From Psychromonas sp. MB-3u-54 (GTDB taxonomy: Bacteria; Pseudomonadota; Gammaproteobacteria; Enterobacterales; Psychromonadaceae): a DNA stretch of 52,686 nucleotides. Shown piece after piece: positions 1 to 8,708 of this stretch. The stretch is taken from positions 1-52,686 of the forward strand of contig NZ_PJBP01000166.1 of assembly GCF_002836415.1 (NCBI RefSeq), given 5' to 3'. A model generated the notes under the pieces. That model saw nothing but the letters and a program-made list of their open reading frames with translations, was not told where the DNA came from and ran no database searches. Every line of letters starts with the position of its first letter. The first letter of the stretch is position 1. A program made the translations under genes and the position numbers.

Positions 1-54
<54 letters not shown>

Positions 55-135
55 ACACGAAAACGTGTGCATTTGCACCGAGGTTATCAACCTCATTTAC
101 CGATTGGAAATTAATCTTTTCAGTAAATCATAATA

Positions 136-211
136 TGGTGCTTCGTCTCGGAATTGAACCAAGGACACGAGGATTTTCAATCCTCTGCTCTACCGACTGA
201 GCTAACGAAGC
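136..211 (-). tRNA. tRNA-Phe (GAA anticodon)
   Basis: A complete 76-base tRNA with encoded CCA. The acceptor stem is GCTTCGT/ACGAAGC. The anticodon arm GAGGA-TTGAAAA-TCCTC gives GAA, and the T-loop reads GGTTCAATTCC. The 81-base spacer to tRNA-Thr and the single visible upstream promoter suggest a common precursor transcript. Confidence 0.97.
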
Positions 212-223
212 GGAACGAGGCGT

Positions 224-252
224 ATTAAATAGATTTTAGTCTCGGGCGTCAA
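224..252 (-). promoter_or_regulatory. sigma70 promoter of the tRNA-Phe/tRNA-Thr unit
   Basis: On the minus strand TTGACG (252-247) is separated by 17 bases from TTTAAT (229-224). A GC-rich discriminator (ACGCCTCG) follows, typical of stringently controlled stable-RNA promoters. The tRNA-Phe 5' end is 12 bases further on. Confidence 0.7.
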
Positions 253-399
253 CACCTTTCTACATATTTACTTGGTTTTTTTGCTGTTCGCTCACCCTTT
301 GAACATTATCCGCTTCATTTGTGAACATTGTTGCTATTAAGATTAAAAATAAGCACATCGGCGTTAATCATAATCTGCAGGGTGGCCAACATATTAATA

Positions 400-669
400 C
401 TATTTCTCTGGCGTATAGCCTTCGATTTCTACGTCTTTATTTTCAAAAAGATAACCAATCATTGCATCTTCAATAATTTTTCGGTCTTCGGCGTTCAATA
501 ACTTCAATTTTTTTTCATTGATCAACATTGTTTGTTTCTGTTGCCATCCTGCCCAAGCCTCTTGGCTGATATTGTCAAAAATACGTTTGCCCAAAGCGCC
601 CGGAATTAATTGAAAAGCTAAACCAGGGGCTTCTTTTTTTAAATAACTGCAAAATACGGTTCTAGTCAT
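400..669 (-). CDS. yggX: YggX, probable Fe(II)-trafficking protein
   Basis: An 89-residue protein of the YggX family, small cytosolic proteins linked to protection of labile iron and Fe-S clusters from oxidation. The opening [17 protein letters not shown] has the conserved N-terminal Cys. The central W-rich segment ([17 protein letters not shown]) and the C-terminal GYTPE are also family features. Its start overlaps the end of mutY by 8 bases, so the two are translationally coupled. The pairing makes sense because MutY is a 4Fe-4S enzyme. The order mutY-yggX is the same as in enteric bacteria. Confidence 0.96.
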   Translation of the reverse strand: MTRTVFCSYLKKEAPGLAFQLIPGALGKRIFDNISQEAWAGWQQKQTMLINEKKLKLLNAEDRKIIEDAMIGYLFENKDVEIEGYTPEK

Positions 670-1738
670 CTATCTTCTCCTTTGAGAGGTTTTTGTTAAC
701 AACGGTTATAATTTTTGTTGTTGCTGCTGCTAACCCAATTTTTTGTGGGTGGTGTAAGTTATACCAAAGAGTGTCATTTTCTTCCATTACTTGTTTTGTT
801 TCTATGATATCCACGTCAATTTTTAGTGGCGTTATATCAAAATGAAAATGGCTAAAAGTATGACGGAATGTGGGTAACAGCGTGCTTTTAAACTGTTCGA
901 TGCCCTGTTTTTTAATAGCAGCCAGACATAATGCTTCACTTTCATATTCAGGAAAACACCATAATCCTCCCCAGATGCCGACAGGCGGACGTTTTTTTAA
1001 GTGTAGCGTCTCACCATTTTTACACAGTACCAGCATCACAGCTGTTTTTACTGGAATCTTCTTTTTAGCTTTAGGTGTTGGATAAGCTTTAACGGTTCCT
1101 TCAGCAAGCGCTAAACAATCGTCCTGAACAGGGCACTCAGTGCAATTTGCTTTACTGCGCGTGCAAACCATCGCACCCATATCCATCATAGCCTGATTAA
1201 ATATGTCGGTTTGTTTTGCCGGTGTTACCTTTTCAGCAAGTTGCCATAAGCTATTTTCAACGGATTTTTGACCTGTCCAGCCTTCGATGGTTTGATGGCG
1301 AGTGAGGACACGTTTAACGTTACCGTCTAAAATAGCAAAGTTTTTATTCAAGGTCAGGGATAAAATAGCCCCCGCGGTTGAGCGCCCAATGCCGGGTAAA
1401 TCCAGGACTTTTTGAAACTCTTCCGGGAAATTACCTGCGTAATTATCACGAATGAATTGCGCGCTTTTATGTAAATTCCGTGCTCTAGCGTAATAACCCA
1501 ATCCGGTCCAGTGATGCAAGACTTCATCTAAAGGCGCATTGGCAAGGTAGGAGATAGTCGGAAAAGCGCGCATGAATTTATTAAAATAGGGGATCACAGT
1601 GGCAACTTGTGTTTGTTGCAGCATCACTTCGCTGACCCAAGTTCGATAAAGACTTTTATCCTGTTGCCAGGGTAATGTTTTACGGCCAAATTTTTGATGC
1701 CATGTAATGATGCGTTGACTAAAATCTTCGTGATTCAC
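662..1738 (-). CDS. mutY: MutY, A/G-specific adenine glycosylase
   Basis: Removes adenine mispaired with 8-oxoguanine or guanine in base excision repair. Visible features are [10 protein letters not shown] with the catalytic Glu, the helix-hairpin-helix [13 protein letters not shown], the catalytic Asp in [12 protein letters not shown], and the 4Fe-4S loop C-X6-C-X2-C-X5-C. The C-terminal half is the NUDIX-like domain that recognises 8-oxoG. The reading frame is open to 1816, but I place the start at the GTG at 1738-1736. It follows an AAGAG Shine-Dalgarno-like sequence and gives 358 residues, close to the 350 of E. coli; the upstream extension matches nothing in the family. Transcribed divergently from trmB and followed by yggX. 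Confidence 0.95.
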   Translation of the reverse strand: MNHEDFSQRIITWHQKFGRKTLPWQQDKSLYRTWVSEVMLQQTQVATVIPYFNKFMRAFPTISYLANAPLDEVLHHWTGLGYYARARNLHKSAQFIRDNYAGNFPEEFQKVLDLPGIGRSTAGAILSLTLNKNFAILDGNVKRVLTRHQTIEGWTGQKSVENSLWQLAEKVTPAKQTDIFNQAMMDMGAMVCTRSKANCTECPVQDDCLALAEGTVKAYPTPKAKKKIPVKTAVMLVLCKNGETLHLKKRPPVGIWGGLWCFPEYESEALCLAAIKKQGIEQFKSTLLPTFRHTFSHFHFDITPLKIDVDIIETKQVMEENDTLWYNLHHPQKIGLAAATTKIITVVNKNLSKEKIDD

Positions 1739-1869
1739 AACAAACTCTTTTATATTTTGAGAACTTTTTAGGAGCGGCGAGCATAACAGAGTTGCTGTGG
1801 AAATATAACGCCACAAATATTAGGTGCTTATTTGGAAGGGGATAAAGTCGATCCATTATTAAATATTAT

Positions 1870-1878
1870 TGGTATAAT
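1870..1878 (+). promoter_or_regulatory. extended -10 element upstream of trmB
   Basis: TGG followed by a perfect TATAAT (1873-1878), i.e. an extended -10, lies 38 bases before the trmB start in the mutY/trmB divergent gap. No good -35 is visible at the right distance, as extended -10 promoters allow. Prediction only. Confidence 0.45.
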
Positions 1879-1915
1879 AGGCCAATATAAATGATCCCGT
1901 GATAAAGGTATAAAA

Positions 1916-2647
1916 ATGACTGACCAAGAACATTCAGCAAGCGAAGAAAATGCTGATTCCGTTGAAAAGCTTAAATATATGCGCAAAATCCGTTCATTCG
2001 TAAAACGCGAAGGGCGCATGACCAACCGTCAGCAGACAGCAATAGATACCCTTTGGGATACTATGGGGATTGATTTTGAAGAAAAATTAATTGATTTTAA
2101 TAGTTTATTTGGGCGTCAGGCGCCCGTTGTATTAGAAATCGGTTTTGGTATGGGTAAGTCATTAATTGAAATGGCAAAAAACGCACCGGAAAAGAATTTT
2201 ATTGGTATTGAAGTACATGGGCCCGGTGTGGGTGCTTGCCTTGCGGATGCAGGAGAAGCCGGCGTGACTAATTTACGCGTGATTAACCATGATGCGGTTG
2301 AAGTATTAGACAAAATGATCCCCAATAACAGTTTGGCAGTATTCCAACTTTATTTCCCGGATCCGTGGCATAAAGCGCGTCATCATAAACGTCGGATTGT
2401 CCAGCCTGCATTTATTGAAAATATGCGTCATAAGCTTGCGATCGGCGGTGTGATTCATATGGCAACTGACTGGGAAAATTATGCCGAGCATATGTTAGCA
2501 GTATTACAGGACACGGCAGACTTTAAAAACACCAGTGAGAGCGATTATGCACCCCGCCCGGAATGGCGTCCGTTAACCAAATTTGAAAACCGTGGTAATA
2601 ATCTCGGTCATGGCGTTTGGGATCTGTTATTTGAACGTATTAGTTAA
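1916..2647 (+). CDS. trmB: TrmB, tRNA (guanine-N7)-methyltransferase
   Basis: A class I SAM-dependent methyltransferase that makes m7G46 in the tRNA variable loop. The 243-residue length equals the family norm. SAM-binding motif I is [17 protein letters not shown] (about residues 69-85). The signature [18 protein letters not shown] (about 143-160) carries the catalytic Asp and tRNA-binding basic residues. The N-terminal 50 residues are the usual charged extension. The ATG at 1916 follows AAAGG at a normal distance. It sits next to divergent mutY as in E. coli. Confidence 0.97.
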   Translation: MTDQEHSASEENADSVEKLKYMRKIRSFVKREGRMTNRQQTAIDTLWDTMGIDFEEKLIDFNSLFGRQAPVVLEIGFGMGKSLIEMAKNAPEKNFIGIEVHGPGVGACLADAGEAGVTNLRVINHDAVEVLDKMIPNNSLAVFQLYFPDPWHKARHHKRRIVQPAFIENMRHKLAIGGVIHMATDWENYAEHMLAVLQDTADFKNTSESDYAPRPEWRPLTKFENRGNNLGHGVWDLLFERIS

Positions 2648-2726
2648 TCTTCTAAGCAACTGACTGATGATCATGGTCATTCTAGTTAGAAACCGGCACT
2701 ATCTAGTTGGAAACTCTGAAGAACCA

Positions 2727-2755
2727 AAAGCGAACTTAAATAGTTCGCTTTTTTG
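2727..2755 (+). terminator. rho-independent terminator after trmB
   Basis: A perfect 10-bp stem AAAGCGAACT/AGTTCGCTTT with a 5-base loop and a T run. The core palindrome CGAACTTAAATAGTTCG occurs again near 14409, so it may also be part of a dispersed motif. Confidence 0.75.
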
Positions 2756-3312
2756 ATCTGGTATTAAGGAAATATCGAATATATTAATTTAGATTTGATA
2801 TTGCAGTGAATAATAAAATCTTTAGCTATACGCTGATAATTTATCATCTTTGGAAAGCTCAAGTAGCATGCAATGTTCATCTTTATAATATTACTCGCTC
2901 GAAAATTTTTCTGTTAGAGAGGGGCGTATCAAAGTTTTTGTGTTAGATATTGAACGCTCTATTTAGTCTCTGCTGGTGCCAACATTGAAATTGATTAATT
3001 AGGGAAAAGAAATGACTCAAGGGTTCGACTGTAAAATATTGTGCTCTTTTACCCAAATTGGGATCTTCTCTAAAAGTAGAGGTTTCCTAATAGTTTTAAA
3101 TCGTAAGGAATTTGATATGTTCCATCTTACCGTTGTTTTAACCTTCCAATCGTAACTACATAAGTTTTTTTATAGACTTAACATGCGCATGATTAAACCA
3201 AATAACGTATCTAAGAGCCTAAAAACAGTTTATTTCACCAATCCTTTCTGATGTTTTTTCATATTGATAATCATGACATCAATACTAATAACCTAGCTTA
3301 TTAGTTTTTAAA
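2756..3312. other. intergenic stretch without a convincing gene
   Basis: An AT-rich 560-base gap between the trmB terminator and the IS5-family remnant. A 47-codon ORF at 3012-3155 (+) has an AGGGAAAAGA ribosome-binding site, but its product resembles no family I know. No RNA gene or repeat array is visible. Confidence 0.4.
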
Positions 3313-3316
3313 CTAA
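3313..3316. repeat. left target-site duplication CTAA
   Basis: CTAA directly abuts the left inverted repeat and matches the CTAA at 4168-4171. It fits the YTAR target preference of the IS427 subgroup of the IS5 family. Confidence 0.7.
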
Positions 3317-4167
3317 GGGCTGTTGATCTTTGTTTGGAATTTTTACGATATCTGGCAATCCCATATAATTTACTTCACCAAAAATAAACTTTATGAAATT
3401 ACCATGCCCCGAACAATGCTTACTGATGAGTTATGGTAAAAACTAAAAACTATTTTGCTTGAAGATAGAGTGTATAACAAATCTGAACATAGACAGACAA
3501 CGTAAGTGATTCTCTATCGCTTAGGTGTTGGCTGTCCTTGGCGTGATTTACCTGAATTTTTTGGTTTATGGAATACGATTTATCGCCGATTTTCACTTTG
3601 GTCTAGAAAAGGAATTTTGATTAGATTATTTAAAACATTATCCAGCGATAGTGATGTTGAATGAGAGCTTATTGATGGCAGTTACATCAAGGCTCACCAG
3701 CATAGTGCAGGGGCTGCGAGTGAGCAACCGCAGGCAATAGGGTTAAGTCGAGGCGGTAATACAAGCAAAATACATTTAGCTGTTGATAGTTATGGTTTAC
3801 CGATTGAATTCATCATTACAGGTGGAGAAGTGCATGATAGTAAAGCTGCTAATGAGTTGATTGAACTCTTACCTCAAGGTGATTTTGTCGTCGCTGATAA
3901 AGGTTACGATAACGAAGTAATTAGGGTGAAAATACGAGAGCGGAGCTCAATACCCGCGATTCCAAGAAAGAAAAATTCATTCTTAGGTAATTCAGATATA
4001 GATTGGTGCCTTTACAAATATCGACATTTAGTTGAAAACGCGTTTGCTCGGTTAAAACATTTTGGTGCGATTGCTACAAGATAGGACAAATTTAAAATCC
4101 ACTTTGAAAGTATGCTTGCGCTAGCATGTTCAATGATTTGGCTGCCAATGTGCAAGATCAACAGCCC
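3317..4167 (+). mobile_element. decayed IS5-family (IS427-like) insertion sequence
   Basis: An 851-bp element with inverted ends GGGCTGTTGATCTT (3317-3330) and AAGATCAACAGCCC (4154-4167), flanked by CTAA duplications. It carries one transposase reading frame interrupted by stop codons. The intact ends and duplication show it arrived as a unit and decayed in place by substitutions, without deletion. Confidence 0.88.
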
Positions 4168-4171
4168 CTAA
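3404..4171 (+). pseudogene. IS5-family transposase, four internal stops
   Basis: A single continuous frame of 255 codons starts at the ATG 3404. In-frame stops lie at 3437 (TAA), 3503 (TAA), 3662 (TGA) and 4082 (TAG). The remaining sequence reads like an IS427-group DDE transposase: GVGCPWRDLP in the N-terminal domain, LIDGSYIKAHQHSAGA with the first catalytic Asp, VADKGYDN with the second, and YKYRHLVENAFARLKHF with the catalytic Glu region. The natural stop TAA (4169-4171) lies in the target duplication, so the insertion site itself supplies the stop codon. All damage is point mutation, so the transposase is inactive. Confidence 0.9.
4168..4171. repeat. right target-site duplication CTAA
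   Basis: Direct repeat of 3313-3316. Its TAA provides the transposase stop codon. Confidence 0.7.
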
Positions 4172-4386
4172 TGATCTTCATCTTAGATCAAGTGTTAACC
4201 CAACATAATCGTAAAAAACATTAAGCCCTTATGAGTAATAATCATTTACCAAAATAAGGGATTATCATCTTAATCAAATCAAATTAAACTATCTTCATCG
4301 TTCATAAGCGATTTATACCGCTCATCGAAAAGCAGCACCTGAATTTTCATCACAAGCATAAGACTTAAATCTAAGGGTTCAATCTC

Positions 4387-4989
4387 ATGATAAATAAAAT
4401 TGTAAGTAAATATAAAGCCACATTCTGTTCTTCAAATGGTGTACTTATCCATCCTAATATTGACAATGGTATTCAACCAACATTAGATAATTTTAATGGC
4501 GGCGAGTTAAAATGCCATTGCGGTTCAAAAGCAGTTACAGTTGAAATTAAAAGCCAAAGTGCTCATAATCACGCTTGTGGTTGCTCTAAATGTTGGAAAC
4601 CCAGTGGTGCTCTTTTCTCACTTGTAGCCGTGGTTCCAAAAGATAACCTTAAAGTAACGAACAATGAGTCGAAGCTCAAGGTTATTGATGACAGTGCCGC
4701 TATTAAGCGATTTGCTTGCAAGGGTTGTGGAGTACATATGTACGGGCGTATTGACAATACAGAACATCCTTTTTTTGGCTTGGACTTTATTCATACTGAG
4801 TTATCTTTGCAAAAAGGTTGGTCTGCACCAGAATTTGCCGCGTTTGTGTCATCAATTATTGAAACAGGAACTAACCCGGAAGATATGGCTGCAATACGTA
4901 ACCAATTAACATCTCAAGGATTAACACCTTATGATTGCCTTTCCCCAGTATTAATGGATGTGATAGCAACACATACCGCAAATAATTAA
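4387..4989 (+). CDS. gfa: Gfa, glutathione-dependent formaldehyde-activating enzyme
   Basis: A 200-residue zinc protein of the GFA family, proposed to speed formation of S-hydroxymethylglutathione from formaldehyde and glutathione, the substrate of AdhC. Zinc-ligand cysteines are seen in LKCHCGS (about 41-47), [11 protein letters not shown] (about 62-72) and [13 protein letters not shown] (about 108-120). The C-terminal [10 protein letters not shown] and [15 protein letters not shown] closely match the characterised Paracoccus enzyme, also about 194 residues long. It stands alone, 5.4 kb from gshA/fghA/adhC and in the opposite orientation, separated by transferred DNA. That suggests a once tighter cluster was split by insertion, or that it arrived separately. 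Confidence 0.93.
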   Translation: MINKIVSKYKATFCSSNGVLIHPNIDNGIQPTLDNFNGGELKCHCGSKAVTVEIKSQSAHNHACGCSKCWKPSGALFSLVAVVPKDNLKVTNNESKLKVIDDSAAIKRFACKGCGVHMYGRIDNTEHPFFGLDFIHTELSLQKGWSAPEFAAFVSSIIETGTNPEDMAAIRNQLTSQGLTPYDCLSPVLMDVIATHTANN

Positions 4990-5001
4990 AAATAAGTAAC
5001 T

Positions 5002-5026
5002 AAAAAGGCTCTTTTGAGCCTTTTTT
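5002..5026 (+). terminator. rho-independent terminator after gfa
   Basis: Stem AAAAAGGCTC/GAGCCTTTTT with a TTTT loop and a T tract, 12 bases behind the gfa stop. Confidence 0.85.
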
Positions 5027-5166
5027 AAATCCTCTGCCCGATAATTACCCGCATTAAGAACAATTTAAGTAAATGGCAAAACAGGGTGACCATTCCACAC
5101 TAATTCTGGTAAAACCATATTATTCCTGCACGCATAGACAAAAACTAACCAAAGGGGTTTTTCATA

Positions 5167-7725
5167 ATGAAAAAAAGAAAGAATAGCGGCATCCTTCATT
5201 TGCCAGTTTACACTTCCTTGAGCCACATCGCCGCCCCCTCATCAGATCCATGTTCCACGCCCACCGGTTTCGTGCGCGTGCGCGGTGCCCGGGAGAACAA
5301 CCTGCAGAACGTCGACGTGGATTTGCCCCGGGACTCGATAGTCGCTTTCACCGGAGTGTCCGGCTCGGGCAAATCCTCCCTTGCCTTCGGCACACTCTTC
5401 GCCGAGGCTCAGCGCCGCTTTTTCGAGTCGGTCGCGCCGTACGCCCGGCGCTTGATTCAGCAGGGCGCCACGCCGCGGGTAGATGAAATCACGGGCCTTC
5501 CGCCGGCCGTTGCGCTGCAGCAACGCCGGGGAACACCCAGCTCGCGTTCAAGCGTAGGAACCGTCACTACCCTCTCAAACTCCCTACGGATGCTTTATTC
5601 CCGAACCGGCATCTACCCTGATCGCGCCCCGCGCCTGGAATCAGACTCTTTCTCACCAAACACCGCCATGGGTGCCTGCCCGACATGCCAGGGACTCGGA
5701 ACAGCGCACACCGTCAGCGAAGAATCAATGGTGCTCGACCCCTCGCTGAGCATCCGCGAGGGTGCTGTCACAGCCTGGCCAGGGGCGTGGCAGGGCAAGA
5801 ACCTGCGCGACATTCTCAGCGCGCTCGGCCATGACGTGGACACCGCCTGGAACCAACTTTCCCGTGCCGACCGCGACTGGATCCTGTTCACCGAGGAACA
5901 ACCCGTGGTCGAGATCATGCCCGAGCGGGAACGACCGCGCCCCTACAAAGGAAAGTTCTGGAGCGCGCAGCGTTATGTGATGCACACGCTCGCTGACTCG
6001 AAAAGCGCCACGGTACGTAAGCGCGTGCTCAAGTATGTAAAATCGGGCCCCTGTGTTACCTGCGCGGGCAGCGGGCTGCGCAGCGAGGCACTCGCGGTTA
6101 CTTTTAACGGCCGCACCATCGCCGCGCTCAACACTCTGCCGCTCACCGAGCTGCGCCATGCGCTCGACTGCCCAGAGCCCGCTAACACTCCAAGTGCCAC
6201 AATTACCAGCGACCTTACTCGCCGCCTCGACGTACTGCTTGATCTCGGCCTTGGATACCTGAGTCTGGGCCGCGCGACGCCCACACTCTCTCCCGGTGAA
6301 ATGCAGCGGCTGCGCATAGCGACCCAACTGCGCGCCGGACTGTTCGGCGTGATCTATGTACTCGATGAACCTTCCGCGGGGCTGCACCCGGCAGATGCGC
6401 AGCCGCTCCTCGCAGTGCTCGAAGAGCTGAAATCCAGCGGTAACTCCGTTTTTGTTGTAGAGCACAATATGGATGTGGTGCGCCGCGCCGACTGGGTGAT
6501 CGACGTCGGCCCGCTCGCGGGGGAGCACGGCGGAAAGGTACTTTACAGCGGACCGACGGCGGGACTTAAAGATGTGCCCGATTCCATCACGCGGGAGTTT
6601 CTCTTCGCGAACGAGCGCCCGCTGCCGGCTGCACGCGCGCTGCGGGATCCTCTCGGCTGGCTCCACCTGACGGGAATCACCCGCCATAATCTGCGCAATC
6701 TCGACGCTGAGTTTCCGCTCGGCGTACTGACTGCGGTCACCGGCGTCTCCGGCTCAGGTAAATCTACCCTAGTGAGCCAGGTACTCGCCGAAGCCGTTAG
6801 CCTACACCTTCACCCTGACCAGGATCCCGTTGCAGGCACCGCATCCAACGGCTCGGCGACCGGGGAGCAGGACGAGCACCCGGAGCCTAAACCCGTCGAA
6901 AACACCACGGTCGAGGCGATCAGCGGAGTTGATTCGATCAACCGGCTGGTGCGCGTTGACCAGAAGCCAATAGGTCGCACCCCGCGATCTAACCTCGCCA
7001 CCTATACCGGCCTGTTCGATGCGGTGCGTACAACGTTCGCCGCCATTCCGGAGGCACGAAGTCGAAAATTCAGCCCTAGCCGGTTCTCGTTCAATGTACC
7101 GGGTGGTCGCTGCGAGACCTGCCTGGGCGAGGGATTTGTGGCGGTCGGTTTACTTTTTCTGCCCGGCAGTTACTCGCCCTGCCCTGATTGCGGCGGCTCG
7201 CGCTACAACCCTGAGACCCTAGAGGTGACATACCGCAACAAGAATATAGCCGAAGTGCTGGGGCTCACGGTCGATGCAGCAGCGGTGTTTCTCGCCGACG
7301 TGCCTTCGGCACTGCGCAGCCTCGAGACCCTTCGTGAGGTGGGTCTCGGCTACCTGCGGCTCGGACAGCCAGCCACCGAGCTTTCCGGGGGCGAGGCGCA
7401 GCGCATTAAGCTTGCGACCGAGTTGCAACGGGCGCGCCGCGGTCACACGCTGTACGTTCTCGATGAGCCCACCACCGGGCTGCACCCCGCTGACGTGTTG
7501 CTGCTCCTCACGCAGCTCAACCGGCTTGTCGATGCCGGCAATACCGTGATCGTGGTTGAACACGATATGGACGTGGTTGCCGCCGCCGACTGGGTGATCG
7601 ACATTGGCCCGGCGGGTGGCGACAAGGGAGGCCGCATAGTCGCCGCCGGCACTCCCCATATTGTGGCAGCCCACCCCGAGAGCCGAACGGCTCCCTACTT
7701 GGCCCAGTGCATCTCTACCACCTGA
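5167..7725 (+). CDS. UvrA-like (UvrA2/DrrC-type) tandem ABC ATPase, GC-rich and probably transferred
   Basis: An 852-residue UvrA paralogue with two nucleotide-binding domains. Domain 1 has Walker A GVSGSGKSS (about residue 60), signature LSPGEMQRLRIATQL and Walker B VIYVLDEPSAGLHPAD. Domain 2 has Walker A GVSGSGKST (about 528), LSGGEAQRIKLATEL and LYVLDEPTTGLHPAD. CxxC pairs occur at CPTC/CVTC and as a complete zinc module CETC...CPDC near residue 645. It is about 90 residues shorter than canonical UvrA (about 940), suggesting that the UvrB-contact/insertion region is reduced, as in UvrA2 and the drug-resistance protein DrrC. Base composition is strongly GC-rich against an AT-rich host, and codon use (CTCGCC, GGCGCG) is actinobacteria-like. 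Only the first dozen or so codons (MKKRKNSGIL...) look host-like. AAAGGGG precedes the start. Function is inferred: repair of, or resistance to, DNA-binding drugs. Confidence 0.85.
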   Translation: MKKRKNSGILHLPVYTSLSHIAAPSSDPCSTPTGFVRVRGARENNLQNVDVDLPRDSIVAFTGVSGSGKSSLAFGTLFAEAQRRFFESVAPYARRLIQQGATPRVDEITGLPPAVALQQRRGTPSSRSSVGTVTTLSNSLRMLYSRTGIYPDRAPRLESDSFSPNTAMGACPTCQGLGTAHTVSEESMVLDPSLSIREGAVTAWPGAWQGKNLRDILSALGHDVDTAWNQLSRADRDWILFTEEQPVVEIMPERERPRPYKGKFWSAQRYVMHTLADSKSATVRKRVLKYVKSGPCVTCAGSGLRSEALAVTFNGRTIAALNTLPLTELRHALDCPEPANTPSATITSDLTRRLDVLLDLGLGYLSLGRATPTLSPGEMQRLRIATQLRAGLFGVIYVLDEPSAGLHPADAQPLLAVLEELKSSGNSVFVVEHNMDVVRRADWVIDVGPLAGEHGGKVLYSGPTAGLKDVPDSITREFLFANERPLPAARALRDPLGWLHLTGITRHNLRNLDAEFPLGVLTAVTGVSGSGKSTLVSQVLAEAVSLHLHPDQDPVAGTASNGSATGEQDEHPEPKPVENTTVEAISGVDSINRLVRVDQKPIGRTPRSNLATYTGLFDAVRTTFAAIPEARSRKFSPSRFSFNVPGGRCETCLGEGFVAVGLLFLPGSYSPCPDCGGSRYNPETLEVTYRNKNIAEVLGLTVDAAAVFLADVPSALRSLETLREVGLGYLRLGQPATELSGGEAQRIKLATELQRARRGHTLYVLDEPTTGLHPADVLLLLTQLNRLVDAGNTVIVVEHDMDVVAAADWVIDIGPAGGDKGGRIVAAGTPHIVAAHPESRTAPYLAQCISTT

Positions 7726-7777
7726 TGTCGTGGTAAATTCAGGAGATCTGCCTTACGGCCAATTTGCACAATAGCCC

Positions 7778-8016
7778 GTGATCATTTATGACTATCAACC
7801 CGGTCACGGGCATGAATATCTAGAAGCTTTTTTAGCAGGTTATAAGGGGGACTTGCAGTGCGACGGTTATCGTGTGTATGGCTACTGTGAGTAGCCATAT
7901 TTTCTGCTTGCTGGGTGCATGCAGGACGTAAATTTAACAAGGTACTGATTGCTCAACCTAAAAAAATCGGTAAAGCCAATGTGCTATCAGCGCAACTCAA
8001 AAACGCTATACGATAG
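7778..8016 (+). pseudogene. IS66-family transposase (TnpC) fragment, frameshifted
   Basis: Two adjoining frames together resemble the catalytic C-terminal part of IS66 TnpC: IIYDYQPGHGHEYLEAF and YKGDLQCDGYRVYG, then a shift, then SACWVHAGRKFNK, the equivalent of the family's CWAHARRKF. Neither end of an IS66 element is visible. It lies 50 bases behind the GC-rich uvrA-like gene, so it may mark the vehicle or border of that insertion. Confidence 0.7.
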
Positions 8017-8640
8017 AAAGGCGCACTAAGTGATGACTTGCTAACGAGCGACATAAAATAAAGGAAAAAGAGGCCCTGTTTATTTTAGATGATTTTTAAA
8101 AATAGCGAGATGAAACTTCATAAGTCCTGCCCCCAAAAGCTATCTGAGTATCGCTGTCTCGTATACCTTGAATTATTGGCAGCTCTGTTGAGGGCGGAAA
8201 ATAGGATATTGACAGTAAAGTCACTGAGCGAGATATACGGCCCATTAAGACGGGCAGGAAAAGGTGATCAAAGCGCTACCAAATCGTGAAGAAGATGCAG
8301 ATTTAAGCGATTTATTACAGTGGCATGCTCAGTTCAAATCTTATATCGTTGAGCTTACTGTTTAACTGCGCGCTTACGTGAACAGCTTATTATTTTTATT
8401 GCTAAAGAGACTGATTTGATTAGCGTTGGTGAGCAAAAAGCACGCTTGTTGTGGCACAAACTGGGGGCAGAGGTTCATTCTGTTGTGAGTCATGATATAA
8501 ACAGATTTTGCCTTTGAGATCTATTAACAGAAATTTCAATAGCCACCTGATTTAAAAGTTATAAAGCACATCAGAATTTAAGTTTCTCTAATTTTCTAAC
8601 ACGACAAAAATTCAGGTGCTGGTACGGAGGCAGTTAATTA
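8017..8640 (+). other. insertion-sequence debris, no intact gene
   Basis: Around 8262-8400 a broken frame (KALPNREEDADLSDLLQW, then a shift, then ARLREQLIIFIAK) looks like the coiled N-terminal region of an IS66 TnpC, placed after the C-terminal fragment, so the element is rearranged. The 66-codon ORF at 8089-8289 resembles nothing known. The remainder up to gshA holds no supported gene. Confidence 0.45.
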
Positions 8641-8664
8641 CGAACAATTATAATTACCTCCGAT
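8626..8664. repeat. imperfect inverted repeat downstream of gshA
   Basis: CGGAGG...CCTCCG arms with partly matching AT-rich inner bases form a hairpin 45 bases behind the gshA stop. There is no clear T run, so it may protect the mRNA end instead of terminating transcription. Confidence 0.35.
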
Positions 8665-8708
8665 TAAAATTTTCAAGCGGATGAATTACCCGTTATCGCT
8701 ATTTATAC

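Noticed and set aside
3012..3155. A 47-codon ORF with a good ribosome-binding site
   Set aside because: No recognisable family, rare in composition, and it lies in a decayed region; kept only as a note.
5208..7674. Long antisense ORFs inside the GC-rich uvrA-like gene (for example 5725-6687 and 7219-7674)
   Set aside because: High-GC coding DNA has few stops on the opposite strand; none shows a known domain or ribosome-binding site.
8089..8289. A 66-codon ORF among IS66 debris
   Set aside because: No ribosome-binding site or family resemblance; part is likely out-of-frame transposon sequence.
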